Shown in pieces: positions 1 through 8,312 of a stretch of 64,000 nucleotides of DNA. Source of the stretch: Bacteroides congonensis. GTDB taxonomy: Bacteria > Bacteroidota > Bacteroidia > Bacteroidales > Bacteroidaceae. Where the stretch lies: NCBI RefSeq assembly GCF_900130125.1, contig NZ_FQXY01000008.1, positions 512,301-576,300 on the forward strand, in the 5' to 3' direction. Under the pieces are notes generated by a model. The model worked only from the letters and a program-made list of their open reading frames with translations. It searched no databases and was not told the origin of the DNA. The number at the start of each line of letters is the position of its first letter. Positions within the stretch are counted from its first letter, which is position 1. Made by a program: the position numbers and the translations under genes.

Positions 1-1162
1 GTTGAGCTTGGGAGTTGATGATATATATGTGATTCCGCGAATGAAAGTTATTTATTTCAACCCTGCTTTTACCGGGGAATCTTATCAGTGGAGTATAAAA
101 GCATCCGATGGCAGCGACTCCATTGTCAGTACACAAAAGGAATATATTTTCCTTCCCGAATATACAGGCGTGTACGAGATTGATTTTCGCATATTCGATT
201 CACAAAACCCCATAGAACATCACGTCTCGGTTTATGTTCAGGAAGAAGAAGTGGAGTATAGTCCTTTTATATCCAAAGTTTATGAATATTGTCCGGCTCC
301 CGGGCAGTTTGTGAATGACATGCCTAGATATCAGGAGGGTGATACCGAAAAAGAGATGATACAAAAGGCGGAAGAAGCTGTTTATGGTAAAAACTATGGC
401 GGGGTTTCGTTGGGAGCTTATGGTGGATATGTGACTTTTGGATTCGATCATACAGTAATAAATAAAAAGGGGCAACGTGATTTCTTGATCGACGGAAATG
501 CGTTCCATAGTGCGGCTCATCCGGGAGTGAACGGTGGAAGTAGTGAGCCGGGTATCGTGATGGTGTCATTTGACGAAAACCAAAATGGGAAACCGGATGA
601 TAAGTGGTATGAACTGGATAAAGACCCGTGGTACACGAATGAGATTGCTAAGATAAATTGTAAGATAACCTATCATCGTCCGGATCCCGACAGAGAGATT
701 GTCAAGGAGGGACCTCTGACTGATATTTATTATATAAAATGGACTGATAATATGGGACAGGAAGGCTATGTCGCCAAGAACCAGTATCACAATCAGGATT
801 ATTATCCGAAATGGATTTCGGAAGACCGGATGACATTTGAGGGAACTTTGTTACCTAAAAATGCGGTGGATGTGTCGGGAGACGGTTCGTATTATTTGCA
901 ATATATGTTTGAATACGGAGCTTATGTAGACAACTTTCCCAATGGAGCGTTGGATGCGGATGGCAATAATCGTTCGAGTTTTGATATCGGATGGGCGGTT
1001 GACCCTATGACACGGACACCTGTAAACCTGCCGGGTGTTGACTTTATACGTGTATATACAGCCGTCAACCAATATTGTGGCTGGCTGGGAGAAACATCTA
1101 CGGAAATATATTTGGCACGTGACCTGCATGTATATATACGGCCTACGCGTCCCGATGAATGA
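1..1162 (+). CDS. Surface protein with PKD-like region and GGY-GFDH domain, 5' truncated
   Basis: The frame is open to the window edge, so the true start and any lipoprotein signal lie outside; 386 residues are visible. Residues 1-80 look like PKD/Ig-type beta sandwiches (YQWSIKASDG; YTGVYEIDFRIFD). From about residue 85 there is a domain shared with three other proteins here (2524-4038, 8713-9729, 20392-22143). Its landmarks are PAPGQF, GGYVTFGFDHT, RDF, GNAF, SEPGIV, a DENQNGKPDD loop resembling a Ca-binding turn, WYEL, FEGTLLPKNAV, LPGVDF and a closing STEIY. I do not know its fold. Two relatives sit directly behind cobalamin riboswitches, so a surface role in corrinoid capture is inferred. 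It is 33 bp upstream of the next gene, probably in one operon. Whether this operon has its own riboswitch cannot be seen. Confidence 0.85.
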   Translation, partial: LSLGVDDIYVIPRMKVIYFNPAFTGESYQWSIKASDGSDSIVSTQKEYIFLPEYTGVYEIDFRIFDSQNPIEHHVSVYVQEEEVEYSPFISKVYEYCPAPGQFVNDMPRYQEGDTEKEMIQKAEEAVYGKNYGGVSLGAYGGYVTFGFDHTVINKKGQRDFLIDGNAFHSAAHPGVNGGSSEPGIVMVSFDENQNGKPDDKWYELDKDPWYTNEIAKINCKITYHRPDPDREIVKEGPLTDIYYIKWTDNMGQEGYVAKNQYHNQDYYPKWISEDRMTFEGTLLPKNAVDVSGDGSYYLQYMFEYGAYVDNFPNGALDADGNNRSSFDIGWAVDPMTRTPVNLPGVDFIRVYTAVNQYCGWLGETSTEIYLARDLHVYIRPTRPDE

Positions 1163-1195
1163 AAAATAGTCTGGAAATAAAATAATAATAAAAAA

Positions 1196-2479
1196 ATGAA
1201 GAAGCGATTTGTATTGATTGCATTAGGATTTTGGGTAGGAGCTTCCTGTTTATGGGTATCTTGTTCTTACGAAAATAATGATAATCCGGTAGAATATCCG
1301 GATTTGGAGCCTGACCCAGAACCGGAACCCGAACCTGTTCCTGAACAGAATACAGAATATGTGGCTGCGTTAGGTGAACCGAATTGTTACATGATACAGG
1401 CAGGACAGTCGGTTTCTATTCCAGTGATGAAAGCTTATGCAGTCTGGGATTTGTTTGCGAGTGAACTGGAAGAGGCCGACTTGGACAATCAAGTTCCGGA
1501 GCCTGTTCTGCTCTGGCAGGATGCGCAGAATCTGATAACCAATGTCGGATTAATTCCCGGAGAGACACATGAGAAAGATAATATAGCAGTGGCAGTGTCG
1601 GCAAATATAAAAAGCGGTAATGCATTGGTTGGCGTGAAGATTGCCGGAGAGATTCGTTGGAGTTGGCATATATGGGTGACTCCATATAATCCGGATAAGG
1701 ATCCGGTTGTGATGGGGCGTATATATCCTTTTGATAATAATGGTGACGGGGTGGATGACTATATATTTATGGATCGCAACCTTGGAGCGGTGAATACGAC
1801 CGTCAATTTGGGGACAACCACCGCTGATAGTCTTGCTGCTTGCGGATTGCTTTACCAGTGGGGACGTAAAGACCCGTTTCCGGGTGACAGGAAATTTAAA
1901 TACAGTACAAATAATAATCCCTATTACGACAGTAAGCCGATTTATACTATTGACAATGTCTTGCTGACGGAAGGGAGTCAGGCGGGAGGGACAGGTATCC
2001 GTTCGGTAAAGGCAGACGCGGATCAGACACGTAGCAGCCTGACTCAATCTATTGTGAGCCCATTGACAGTATTACTGGGGCCGGGAAGTTATGGTTATAA
2101 CGATTGGCTGGAAGAACGCTGTGATACTCTTTGGAATAATCAAAAAGGTGGCAAGGCTCCGTTCGATCCTTGTCCTGAAGGTTGGAGAGTGCCGGCCAAT
2201 AAGAATGGTACTTATCCCTGGAATGGTTTTGAACTGGCGACAACGGAATATTCTCCGTTGGGAATTTTCCCGATGGCAGGTTTCCGTTACAGTGTAGGCG
2301 GGGGGATATTAAAGAATTCCGGGCATACGGTTGAGCTGTGGATTGGTGATGTCAGCGCTAACCATTCGGGAAATGCCAGATGTTTGTCTATTTACTATGA
2401 TTATGCACATCGGCCGCTTGTCAAGGCAGATGTAGGAACACGTAGTAATGCAGCATCTGTCCGTTGTGTACGAGAATAA
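1196..2479 (+). CDS. Lipoprotein with Fibrobacter-major-paralogue-type (TIGR02145-like) C-terminus
   Basis: 427 residues. It has a signal peptide with a lipobox ending in Cys near residue 23 (LWVSC), then an acidic proline linker (DPEPEPEPVPE) typical of surface-exposed Bacteroides lipoproteins. The C-terminal half shows the pattern of the Fib_succ_major / TIGR02145 family: FMDRNLGA, GLLYQWGRKDPFPG, FDPCPEGWRVP, a GIFPMAGFR stretch and a terminal ASVRCVRE. Family function is not established beyond a surface location. It lies between two genes carrying the GGY-GFDH domain (33 bp after the first, 44 bp before the next), so it probably belongs to the same operon. Its substrate is unknown. Confidence 0.85.
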   Translation: MKKRFVLIALGFWVGASCLWVSCSYENNDNPVEYPDLEPDPEPEPEPVPEQNTEYVAALGEPNCYMIQAGQSVSIPVMKAYAVWDLFASELEEADLDNQVPEPVLLWQDAQNLITNVGLIPGETHEKDNIAVAVSANIKSGNALVGVKIAGEIRWSWHIWVTPYNPDKDPVVMGRIYPFDNNGDGVDDYIFMDRNLGAVNTTVNLGTTTADSLAACGLLYQWGRKDPFPGDRKFKYSTNNNPYYDSKPIYTIDNVLLTEGSQAGGTGIRSVKADADQTRSSLTQSIVSPLTVLLGPGSYGYNDWLEERCDTLWNNQKGGKAPFDPCPEGWRVPANKNGTYPWNGFELATTEYSPLGIFPMAGFRYSVGGGILKNSGHTVELWIGDVSANHSGNARCLSIYYDYAHRPLVKADVGTRSNAASVRCVRE

Positions 2480-2523
2480 AAATATGTGTTTATTATTAAT
2501 ATGAATAAATTTGATTGAAAATT

Positions 2524-4038
2524 ATGAAAACATTTTTGAAATGGAATTTATGGGTCTGTCTACTTGTTGTTACAGCCCTTGCTTCGTGTAAAGACGATAA
2601 TGATGATGGTAATACGGAAGATCCGAATTACGTATTTAAAGTGGCGGATGAAAACAAAACTTTGACGTGTGACGCGAAGGGAAAAACATTTGTAATAGAT
2701 GTGACCTCTACTAAAAACAACAGCAAAGTAAGTTTTGAGGTTGAATCTAGTCCCGAATGGGCACCGGCGGAGATTGAAATGACTGCTTTAACAGTTACTG
2801 TGAAAGAGAATACGGCTAAAGAACCGCGTAATGGTGGGAAGATTGTGTTGGTACAGGATGAAACGGGTGCTAAACTCGAAATTATAGTCAATCAGGAAGA
2901 AGTGACCAGTTCATTGAATTTAGAAGCTAGATATACAACTGCTCGTTGTAAGGTTCTGACTATTGAACCGGATATTGCCGGATATAATGAAGCACCGGTT
3001 TATGAATGGACTTGTAAGAAAGTGGGGACGGAAGGCGACGCAAAAGTGGTCGGTACAGAGAAGAATTTACCTTTCATTCAATTGGAAGCAGGTACTTATG
3101 ATGTAGCGTTGAAAGTGACAGATGGAAATATTGGTGAATCAAAGAGCACACAAGTGACGGTGACTCAGGAAGAGACAGCATATTCACCGTTTATTTCAGA
3201 AGTGTTTGCATATCGTCCTGCTCCGGGGAGTAAAATAACTTCGAATCCTACAGATACAGAAGTAATCGCTATCAAAAAAGCAGAGGATCTTTTGAAAGGG
3301 AAAGATATTAATGATAATAATACGGGGGCAATGGAATTGGTACAATTGGGTAGCTTCGGGGGATATGTTACATTTGGCTTTGATCATACGGTAGTAAATG
3401 TGCCGGGAAAAAGGGATTTCCGTATAAATTCGATGATAAGTAGTAGTAATATGTTCTTTCCAAGTGTGATAATGGTTGCTTTTGATAAGAATGGTAATGG
3501 AAAACCTGATGATGACGAATGGTATGAAATAAAAGGGAGTGAACATGATAATACTAAAACGATGAAAGGTCTGACCGTAACCTATGAAAATGAGGATGTA
3601 AACTACGCTACTTGCAAATGTACCTGGAAAACGAGTATGGAAGAGAATGGTTCAATGATGGCTGATGATTATTCTATGGCTGGATTAGGATGGCCTCAAT
3701 GGATAAAAAAGGCAATAACTTTCGAAGGAATAACTCGTTTGCCTGATAATGCTGTAATGTCAGGTATGTTTCCAAGTAGCTATATACAATATGAATATGG
3801 ATATGCATGTAATGCAAGTCTAGGAAAAGAAGGGGGAGCTAAAAAGTGTGCAATTGATATTTCATGGGCTATCGATAAAGACGGTAATAAAGTGAATTTG
3901 CCTGGAATTGATTTTGTCAAAGTTTATACTGGAGTTCTCCAGGATTTGGGTATGTTTTATGGTTACTCATGGGCTAATGTTGCCGGAGCTACCGATTGCC
4001 ATCTGAAAGGTGAAGACTTTGATTCAGATGTAGAATAA
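2524..4038 (+). CDS. Lipoprotein: BACON-like, PKD-like and divergent GGY-GFDH domains
   Basis: The start is the ATG at 2524; the frame also opens from an upstream TTG at 2515, but the ATG gives a clean signal peptide ending ALASC. Order: lipobox and Asp-rich spacer; residues ~40-125 BACON-like (SSPEWAP, ending in LEIIVNQEE); ~125-215 PKD-like (YEWTCKK, GTYDVALKVTD); ~215-505 the GGY-GFDH domain (GGYVTFGFDHT, KRDF, NGNGKPDD, EWYEI, FEGI, LPGIDFVKVYTG). This copy is the most divergent of the four: GNAF/SEPGIV is replaced by a Met/Ser-rich stretch and the closing STEV motif is missing. BACON domains are associated with glycan or mucin contact. It is the last gene before a very long hairpin at 4053-4131. 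Confidence 0.85.
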   Translation: MKTFLKWNLWVCLLVVTALASCKDDNDDGNTEDPNYVFKVADENKTLTCDAKGKTFVIDVTSTKNNSKVSFEVESSPEWAPAEIEMTALTVTVKENTAKEPRNGGKIVLVQDETGAKLEIIVNQEEVTSSLNLEARYTTARCKVLTIEPDIAGYNEAPVYEWTCKKVGTEGDAKVVGTEKNLPFIQLEAGTYDVALKVTDGNIGESKSTQVTVTQEETAYSPFISEVFAYRPAPGSKITSNPTDTEVIAIKKAEDLLKGKDINDNNTGAMELVQLGSFGGYVTFGFDHTVVNVPGKRDFRINSMISSSNMFFPSVIMVAFDKNGNGKPDDDEWYEIKGSEHDNTKTMKGLTVTYENEDVNYATCKCTWKTSMEENGSMMADDYSMAGLGWPQWIKKAITFEGITRLPDNAVMSGMFPSSYIQYEYGYACNASLGKEGGAKKCAIDISWAIDKDGNKVNLPGIDFVKVYTGVLQDLGMFYGYSWANVAGATDCHLKGEDFDSDVE

Positions 4039-4052
4039 TATCTGCAATAAAC

Positions 4053-4131
4053 ATAGTGACGCTATCCTTATCATATAGTGACGGTATCTGGCGAATATAC
4101 CGTCACTATATGATAAGGATAGCGTCACTAT
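4053..4131 (+). terminator. Perfect 35-bp inverted repeat with 9-nt loop
   Basis: Arms 4053-4087 and 4097-4131 are exact reverse complements around the loop CTGGCGAAT. Each arm holds two copies of a 13-bp word, atagtgacg(c/g)tat, so the word occurs four times. The right arm is followed by AATTTTTACTG. The position, 14 bp after a stop codon and before an independent gene, suggests a transcription terminator or mRNA 3' stabiliser. It is far longer than the other terminators of this window. Confidence 0.6.
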
Positions 4132-4236
4132 AATTTTTACTGTTTAACTTTCGTCACATAGTATAGTAATGAGATTAAAATAAGTAATATCTTTGCACCA
4201 CAAACCCGATATCGAAGCCATACACTAGAAAATACC

Positions 4237-4944
4237 ATGACTAAAGTAAAAGCCGTCTTTAACTGGAGTGGAGGAAAGGACTCTGCCCATGCCCTGCTGC
4301 GAGCTATGGAAGCAGGATGTTATGAAATAGTCGCGTTGCTGACAACCGTAAATCGTGATACGCACCGTTCTACGATGCACGGTATTCCGTTGTCATTGCT
4401 CGAAGCGCAGGCTGCAAGCATCGGTATTCCTCTTTATATTGTTGATTTGACACCGAAGGGTAATATGGAGGACTATTCATCGGCTATGTCCCAAGCGGTA
4501 CAGCATTTCAAAGCATTAGGTGTAACGCATTTCATCTTCGGAGATATATTCCTGCATGACGTACGGCAATATCGTGAACAACAACTTATACCTCATGGCA
4601 TCGAAGTAGTAGAACCTTTGTGGGGAAAAACTTCGGAGCAGGTGATGGAAGATTTTCTGTCATCCGGACTAGAAACCGTCGTAGTCACTACAATGGATGA
4701 TGGACTGGGTGCTGCCGCTATTGGAAAACTCATAAACTGTGATTTCATGGCATCACTTCCCGCAGAAACCGACCCTAATGGAGAAAACGGTGAATACCAT
4801 ACCTTTTGTTATGACGGACCGATTTTTCATTTTCCCGTTCCGTATAGTTTAGGGAAACCTTTTTCACAAAGCTACGATATTCATCTCGATGATGGCACAA
4901 TTAAAACCTATACCTACTGGTTTGCCGATTTGAAGGAAGAATGA
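4237..4944 (+). CDS. PP-loop ATPase, Dph6 / MJ0570-related family
   Basis: 235 residues. The N-terminal SGGKDS (residues ~11-16) is the PP-loop signature of adenine nucleotide alpha hydrolase-fold enzymes that activate a substrate by adenylation. FGDIFLHDVR and LWGKTSEQ fit the diphthine-ammonia-ligase-like family (COG2102), whose eukaryotic and archaeal members amidate diphthine; bacteria lack diphthamide, so the substrate here must differ. A -7-type box TATCTTTG lies at 4188-4195. The gene converges with the DUF2284 gene (31-bp overlap of 3' ends), and BtuR follows. This neighbourhood suggests a role in corrinoid salvage, which is inference only. Confidence 0.8.
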   Translation: MTKVKAVFNWSGGKDSAHALLRAMEAGCYEIVALLTTVNRDTHRSTMHGIPLSLLEAQAASIGIPLYIVDLTPKGNMEDYSSAMSQAVQHFKALGVTHFIFGDIFLHDVRQYREQQLIPHGIEVVEPLWGKTSEQVMEDFLSSGLETVVVTTMDDGLGAAAIGKLINCDFMASLPAETDPNGENGEYHTFCYDGPIFHFPVPYSLGKPFSQSYDIHLDDGTIKTYTYWFADLKEE

Positions 4945-5486
4945 CAGAATAAGCCACTTACCAATAACAGATATTCCGGCATTTTGCCGTGTTCTCCCCA
5001 TTTAAGCTCTATGTGTAATAATTCGGAAGCAGTTTTTCCGATGTCGAACCCGCAGGCTTCCAGTGACGGACGAACCTTTTCTGGGTGTATACAAGGCTTG
5101 CCTTCCGCGCGAGTACACGACGGACAGAGCAGACAAGAGCCGGGAAAGAATGCACGCCCCTTATGAGACTTTTCCATGTCCAATAATAATGCATCTGTCC
5201 GTATCCGCTCCGTTTCCATCATTTTCTTGCCGAAAGAAATATCATCCGTAATCTTTTCGGGGTGTAGAGGTGTGAGCTTAGTTCCGATGAGGAAAGCCGT
5301 ACTGTATTGCGACAGATACTCATCTACATTGAAAGAAAAAGGCGGGCATGCCCAATACGTGTTATACCGTGTACATTGCTTGCAAAAACCGATAAACTTC
5401 TCCGCATCCCGGTAATGCTTCATATATTCGGTAACGGGGATGGTAGTCGTAAAGTCTTCGGCAATATAATCTTCTCCTGCTTTCAT
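4914..5486 (-). CDS. DUF2284 cysteine-rich putative metal-binding protein
   Basis: 190 residues. Cysteines are grouped as CKQCTRYNTYWACPP near residues 35-50 and GSCLLCPSC...GKPC near residues 115-135, the pattern of the DUF2284 family (predicted metal or Fe-S binding). No signal peptide, so probably cytoplasmic. The start at 5486 lies just below a minus-strand TATCTTTG box (5498-5491), giving a very short leader. It is divergent from btuR and overlaps the PP-loop gene tail to tail. The physiological role is unknown; proximity to B12 genes is the only clue. Confidence 0.8.
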   Translation of the reverse strand: MKAGEDYIAEDFTTTIPVTEYMKHYRDAEKFIGFCKQCTRYNTYWACPPFSFNVDEYLSQYSTAFLIGTKLTPLHPEKITDDISFGKKMMETERIRTDALLLDMEKSHKGRAFFPGSCLLCPSCTRAEGKPCIHPEKVRPSLEACGFDIGKTASELLHIELKWGEHGKMPEYLLLVSGLFCHSSFKSANQ

Positions 5487-5546
5487 ATCACAAAGATATA
5501 GATTATTTTTGTACTATTGTAACTAATCAGCCAGAAGGAAATCAGA

Positions 5547-6062
5547 ATGGAAAAAGGATACATTCATATTTATACAGGAGACGGAAAAGGAAAGACAACT
5601 GCGGCATTCGGCCTTGCAGTCCGCGCTCTTTGTGCAGGTAAAAGCGTATTTATCGGACAGTTTGTTAAAAGTATGAAATACAACGAAACCCGCATAACGG
5701 AAAAGTTCGATAAAGTCACGATAGAACAGTTCGGCAACGGCTGTATGCTGACTCGTGAAGCTGCGGAAGAAGACAGGCGTGCGGCGCACGAAGGAGTGTT
5801 GAGATGCCGGGAGATACTCTCGTCCCAGACATATGACGTTGTGATTCTGGACGAATTGACCATCGCCCTTTATTTAGGATTGCTGGAACTTGACGACATC
5901 TTGCAACTTTTGAATAACAAACGTCCGGAAACAGAACTTGTCGTTACCGGACGCTATGCTCCACAAGAGCTTATTGATGTGGCAGACCTCGTGACGGAAA
6001 TGCGTGAAATAAAGCACTACTATACACAAGGCGTATTATCACGGGATGGAATAGACCGTTGA
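5547..6062 (+). CDS. btuR: Corrinoid adenosyltransferase (CobA/CobO/BtuR type)
   Basis: 171 residues, the usual length of the CobA/CobO/BtuR family, which transfers the 5'-deoxyadenosyl group of ATP to cob(I)alamin to make adenosylcobalamin. The P-loop variant GDGKGKTTAAFG is at residues ~10-21, and VVILDEL is the Walker-B-like segment. The product is the coenzyme needed by methylmalonyl-CoA mutase (mutAB at 28.7-32.8 kb). The start follows a TATTTTTG box (5504-5511). It converges with the exchanger gene, with only 22 bp between the stop codons. Confidence 0.93.
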   Translation: MEKGYIHIYTGDGKGKTTAAFGLAVRALCAGKSVFIGQFVKSMKYNETRITEKFDKVTIEQFGNGCMLTREAAEEDRRAAHEGVLRCREILSSQTYDVVILDELTIALYLGLLELDDILQLLNNKRPETELVVTGRYAPQELIDVADLVTEMREIKHYYTQGVLSRDGIDR

Positions 6063-6084
6063 TTCTTCCATCACCTGTATTTTC

Positions 6085-7770
6085 CTATCCAAGCGACAAA
6101 ATCAACAACTGCGCCGTCAACACCCGCAGAAACATCGTGAGCGGATACACTGTGGCATAACCCACCGCAGGCGCGTCACAAGACGTCAGGTCATTCGAGT
6201 AAGCCAGTGCCGGCGGGTTGGTCGTAGAACCTGCCAAAACACCGATTAGCGTGAAATAATTCAGCTTGCAATAATACCGTCCTATCAATCCCACAATCAG
6301 GAGAGGTAGAATTGTGATAATGACTCCGTAGCCTACCCATACATATCCGCCGCCATGAATGACCGTCTCCACGAAACCTTCGCCTGCCCCCAAGCCTACA
6401 CAGGCGAGGAAGATGGAAATACCGATTTCGCGCAACATCAGATTGGCACTCATCGTCGTGTAAGTAATTAGTTTGTATTTTGGACCGAAGCGGCTGATAA
6501 GGATAGAGACGATAAGCGGACCGCCCGCCAGTCCCAACTTCACCGGCTGCGGTATTCCGGGGAATGCAAAAGGAATACTACCCAGGATACAACCCAGGGC
6601 GATACCGATAAAGATAGGAATCAGATTCGGATGATTCAGACGCTTCATCGAGTTGCCAAGCACCTTCTCGGCATGCGCAACGGCAAGCTCCGTCCCGACG
6701 ATTGTGACACGGTCGCCCATTTGCAACTGTAATTGCGGAGTAGCCACCAAGTCCACACCCGAACGGTTGACACGGGTAATGCTTGCGCCGAAGTTATTTC
6801 GTATTTTCAGTTGGGGGAGCGTCTTACCGTTCAGTTCCGGTTTCGTAATCAGGATACGGCGTGAGATGAGCTGCTTGTTCAGTTCTGCCCACTCCATCTG
6901 AGTCTCCTTGCCGAAGAAGACAGTAATCGCTTCCACGTCAATCGGAGTGGAGATAACCAATATAATATCTCCCACATGTATGATTGTTTCAGAGTTAACC
7001 AGTTCAGTCTCGCCACCCTCGCGGTGCTTGATGCGTGAGATAACAAACTTGCGGTTCAGTAATGGCCCCAAATCCTTAATCTTGATGCCGTCCACCGATT
7101 CGTTTCTCACCTCGATAGAGACAGGACGTACGGTCAGTTCCTGCAAATGTCCCAGACCGATTTCCGCCTCTTTCTCTTCCTGCGCAGTGTTGATACGCAA
7201 AAGATACTTCAGGGCGAGCAATGAAAGAATGATACCCACCACACCCAGCGGATAGCTGACCGCATATCCCAAGGCAATCTCTGGGGCATCTATACCGTTC
7301 AGGTCACTGTTGGCCTGTTGCGCGGCACCCAGTCCGGGTGTATTGGTGACGGCGCCCGACAAGATACCCACCATCGTGGTAATCGGAGTTCCGGTGGTAT
7401 AATGCAGGATAATGGTGATTCCCACGCCCAGTACCACCACCAGTACCGCCAGCATATTCAGCGTGAAACCACCTTTCTTGAATGCCGAGAAGAATCCCGG
7501 CCCTACTTGCAGACCGATTGAGTAAACAAACAGAATCAATCCGAATTCTTTAAGAAAGTGGAGCAGATGTTCGTCCAGATTCATGTTGAAATGACCGAAC
7601 ACGATTCCTACAAAGAGTATCCAGGTGACTCCCAACGATACTCCCCGCACTTTGATTTTAGCCAGGATGATTCCGAACGCTATGGTAAGCGACAGAATCA
7701 GCACGGAGTGTGCCACTCCGCCACCCCAAAGGTTGGGGTACCCTTCGAACAAATTTCTTAGAACTTCCAT
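6085..7770 (-). CDS. Aspartate:alanine exchanger (AAE) family transporter, B12-riboswitch-associated
   Basis: 561 residues from the ATG at 7770. An upstream in-frame ATG at 7848 adds 26 residues with no counterpart in the paralogue at 26832-28496, so I reject it. Layout: five or six membrane helices, two TrkA-C/RCK_C domains (around VEVRNESVDG and RRILITKPELNGKTLP), then a second helix block with [12 protein letters not shown] and GSTTNPPALAYS-type motifs duplicated between the halves, as in AspT/YidE/YbjL proteins. AAE members exchange aspartate and alanine; a corynebacterial member, SucE, exports succinate. A cobalamin riboswitch (8097-8278) and a 46-codon ORF lie directly upstream on the same strand, so expression is expected to rise when B12 is low. 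The substrate is inferred, not shown. Confidence 0.88.
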   Translation of the reverse strand: MEVLRNLFEGYPNLWGGGVAHSVLILSLTIAFGIILAKIKVRGVSLGVTWILFVGIVFGHFNMNLDEHLLHFLKEFGLILFVYSIGLQVGPGFFSAFKKGGFTLNMLAVLVVVLGVGITIILHYTTGTPITTMVGILSGAVTNTPGLGAAQQANSDLNGIDAPEIALGYAVSYPLGVVGIILSLLALKYLLRINTAQEEKEAEIGLGHLQELTVRPVSIEVRNESVDGIKIKDLGPLLNRKFVISRIKHREGGETELVNSETIIHVGDIILVISTPIDVEAITVFFGKETQMEWAELNKQLISRRILITKPELNGKTLPQLKIRNNFGASITRVNRSGVDLVATPQLQLQMGDRVTIVGTELAVAHAEKVLGNSMKRLNHPNLIPIFIGIALGCILGSIPFAFPGIPQPVKLGLAGGPLIVSILISRFGPKYKLITYTTMSANLMLREIGISIFLACVGLGAGEGFVETVIHGGGYVWVGYGVIITILPLLIVGLIGRYYCKLNYFTLIGVLAGSTTNPPALAYSNDLTSCDAPAVGYATVYPLTMFLRVLTAQLLILSLG

Positions 7771-7886
7771 TTTGATTATAATATTATGATATTTTGTAGT
7801 GTTAAAAGTATCCCCGGAGAAATCACTTCTGCGGGGATACGCACACATTGAGCATGACGGGCTGATGCCGTCTTTTGATATTTTAG

Positions 7887-8027
7887 CTAGAGAGAATTTA
7901 TTCTCTTGTCGTATCTTTCACGATATTTACGTGAGAAGGTTTGCTCATCAATATTGAGCCATACATAGTCTCTATCCTTGCTGATTATAACAATATCAGC
8001 AATGCGATTTCTAATTTGCATTTCCAT
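7887..8027 (-). CDS. 46-codon ORF between cobalamin riboswitch and AAE transporter
   Basis: ATG at 8027 (a second ATG at 8021), stop TAG at 7887-7889. The peptide begins MEMQIRNRIADIVII and contains DRDYVWLNIDE and a basic tail RKYRERYDKR. No signal peptide or membrane helix. The frame is open only to 8060 upstream, so it is not the tail of a longer gene. It lies 69 bp downstream of the riboswitch B12 box and 116 bp upstream of the transporter start, all on the same strand. I do not recognise it; the codon pattern and charge distribution look protein-like, but a decayed gene end is possible. Confidence 0.5.
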   Translation of the reverse strand: MEMQIRNRIADIVIISKDRDYVWLNIDEQTFSRKYRERYDKRINSL

Positions 8028-8096
8028 ATTAGCAATTATTTTTAGTCTGCCGCTTTCCTATCCCACGAGTAAAAACAGCTATTAAGACAATAAAAT

Positions 8097-8278
8097 GGCA
8101 GGTCTTCTGACTGACTCCCTTCTTGATGCCTTCCCAACCTTTTTGTAAAAAACGGCCAGTGGCAATAGTAACTATCAAGAAGTTGAATGGAGCTTCACAG
8201 CAGCGGGACTGTCCGGGATTTACACCCGATTCCCTTTTAATTCAGACAGTTGATGTGTCCATCTGAAACCAATTCGTG
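8097..8278 (-). promoter_or_regulatory. Cobalamin riboswitch (minus strand)
   Basis: Read on the minus strand it contains the conserved core GGGAATCGGGTGTAAATCCC, then GACAGTCCCGCTGCTGTGA, then GCCACTGG, GGGAAGGC and the 3' B12 box GTCAGTCAGAAGACCTGCC. These are the standard landmarks of AdoCbl-class riboswitches in Bacteroides. A minus-strand -7 box TATCTTTG is at 8288-8281, just upstream of the aptamer. Downstream on the same strand are the 46-codon ORF and the AAE transporter. Cobalamin binding is expected to lower expression. Confidence 0.93.
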
Positions 8279-8312
8279 GACAAAGATAGTGAATTTATGA
8301 ATAAACCAATTA

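Noticed and set aside
4053..4131. Terminal inverted repeat of an insertion sequence or MITE
   Set aside because: No transposase, no target-site duplication that I could find at the arm ends, and only a 9-nt interior; a hairpin role is more likely, although a mobile palindrome cannot be excluded.
7771..7848. N-terminal extension of the AAE transporter
   Set aside because: The 26 extra residues have no counterpart in the paralogue at 26832-28496, are not membrane-like, and the ATG at 7770 gives the family-like start.
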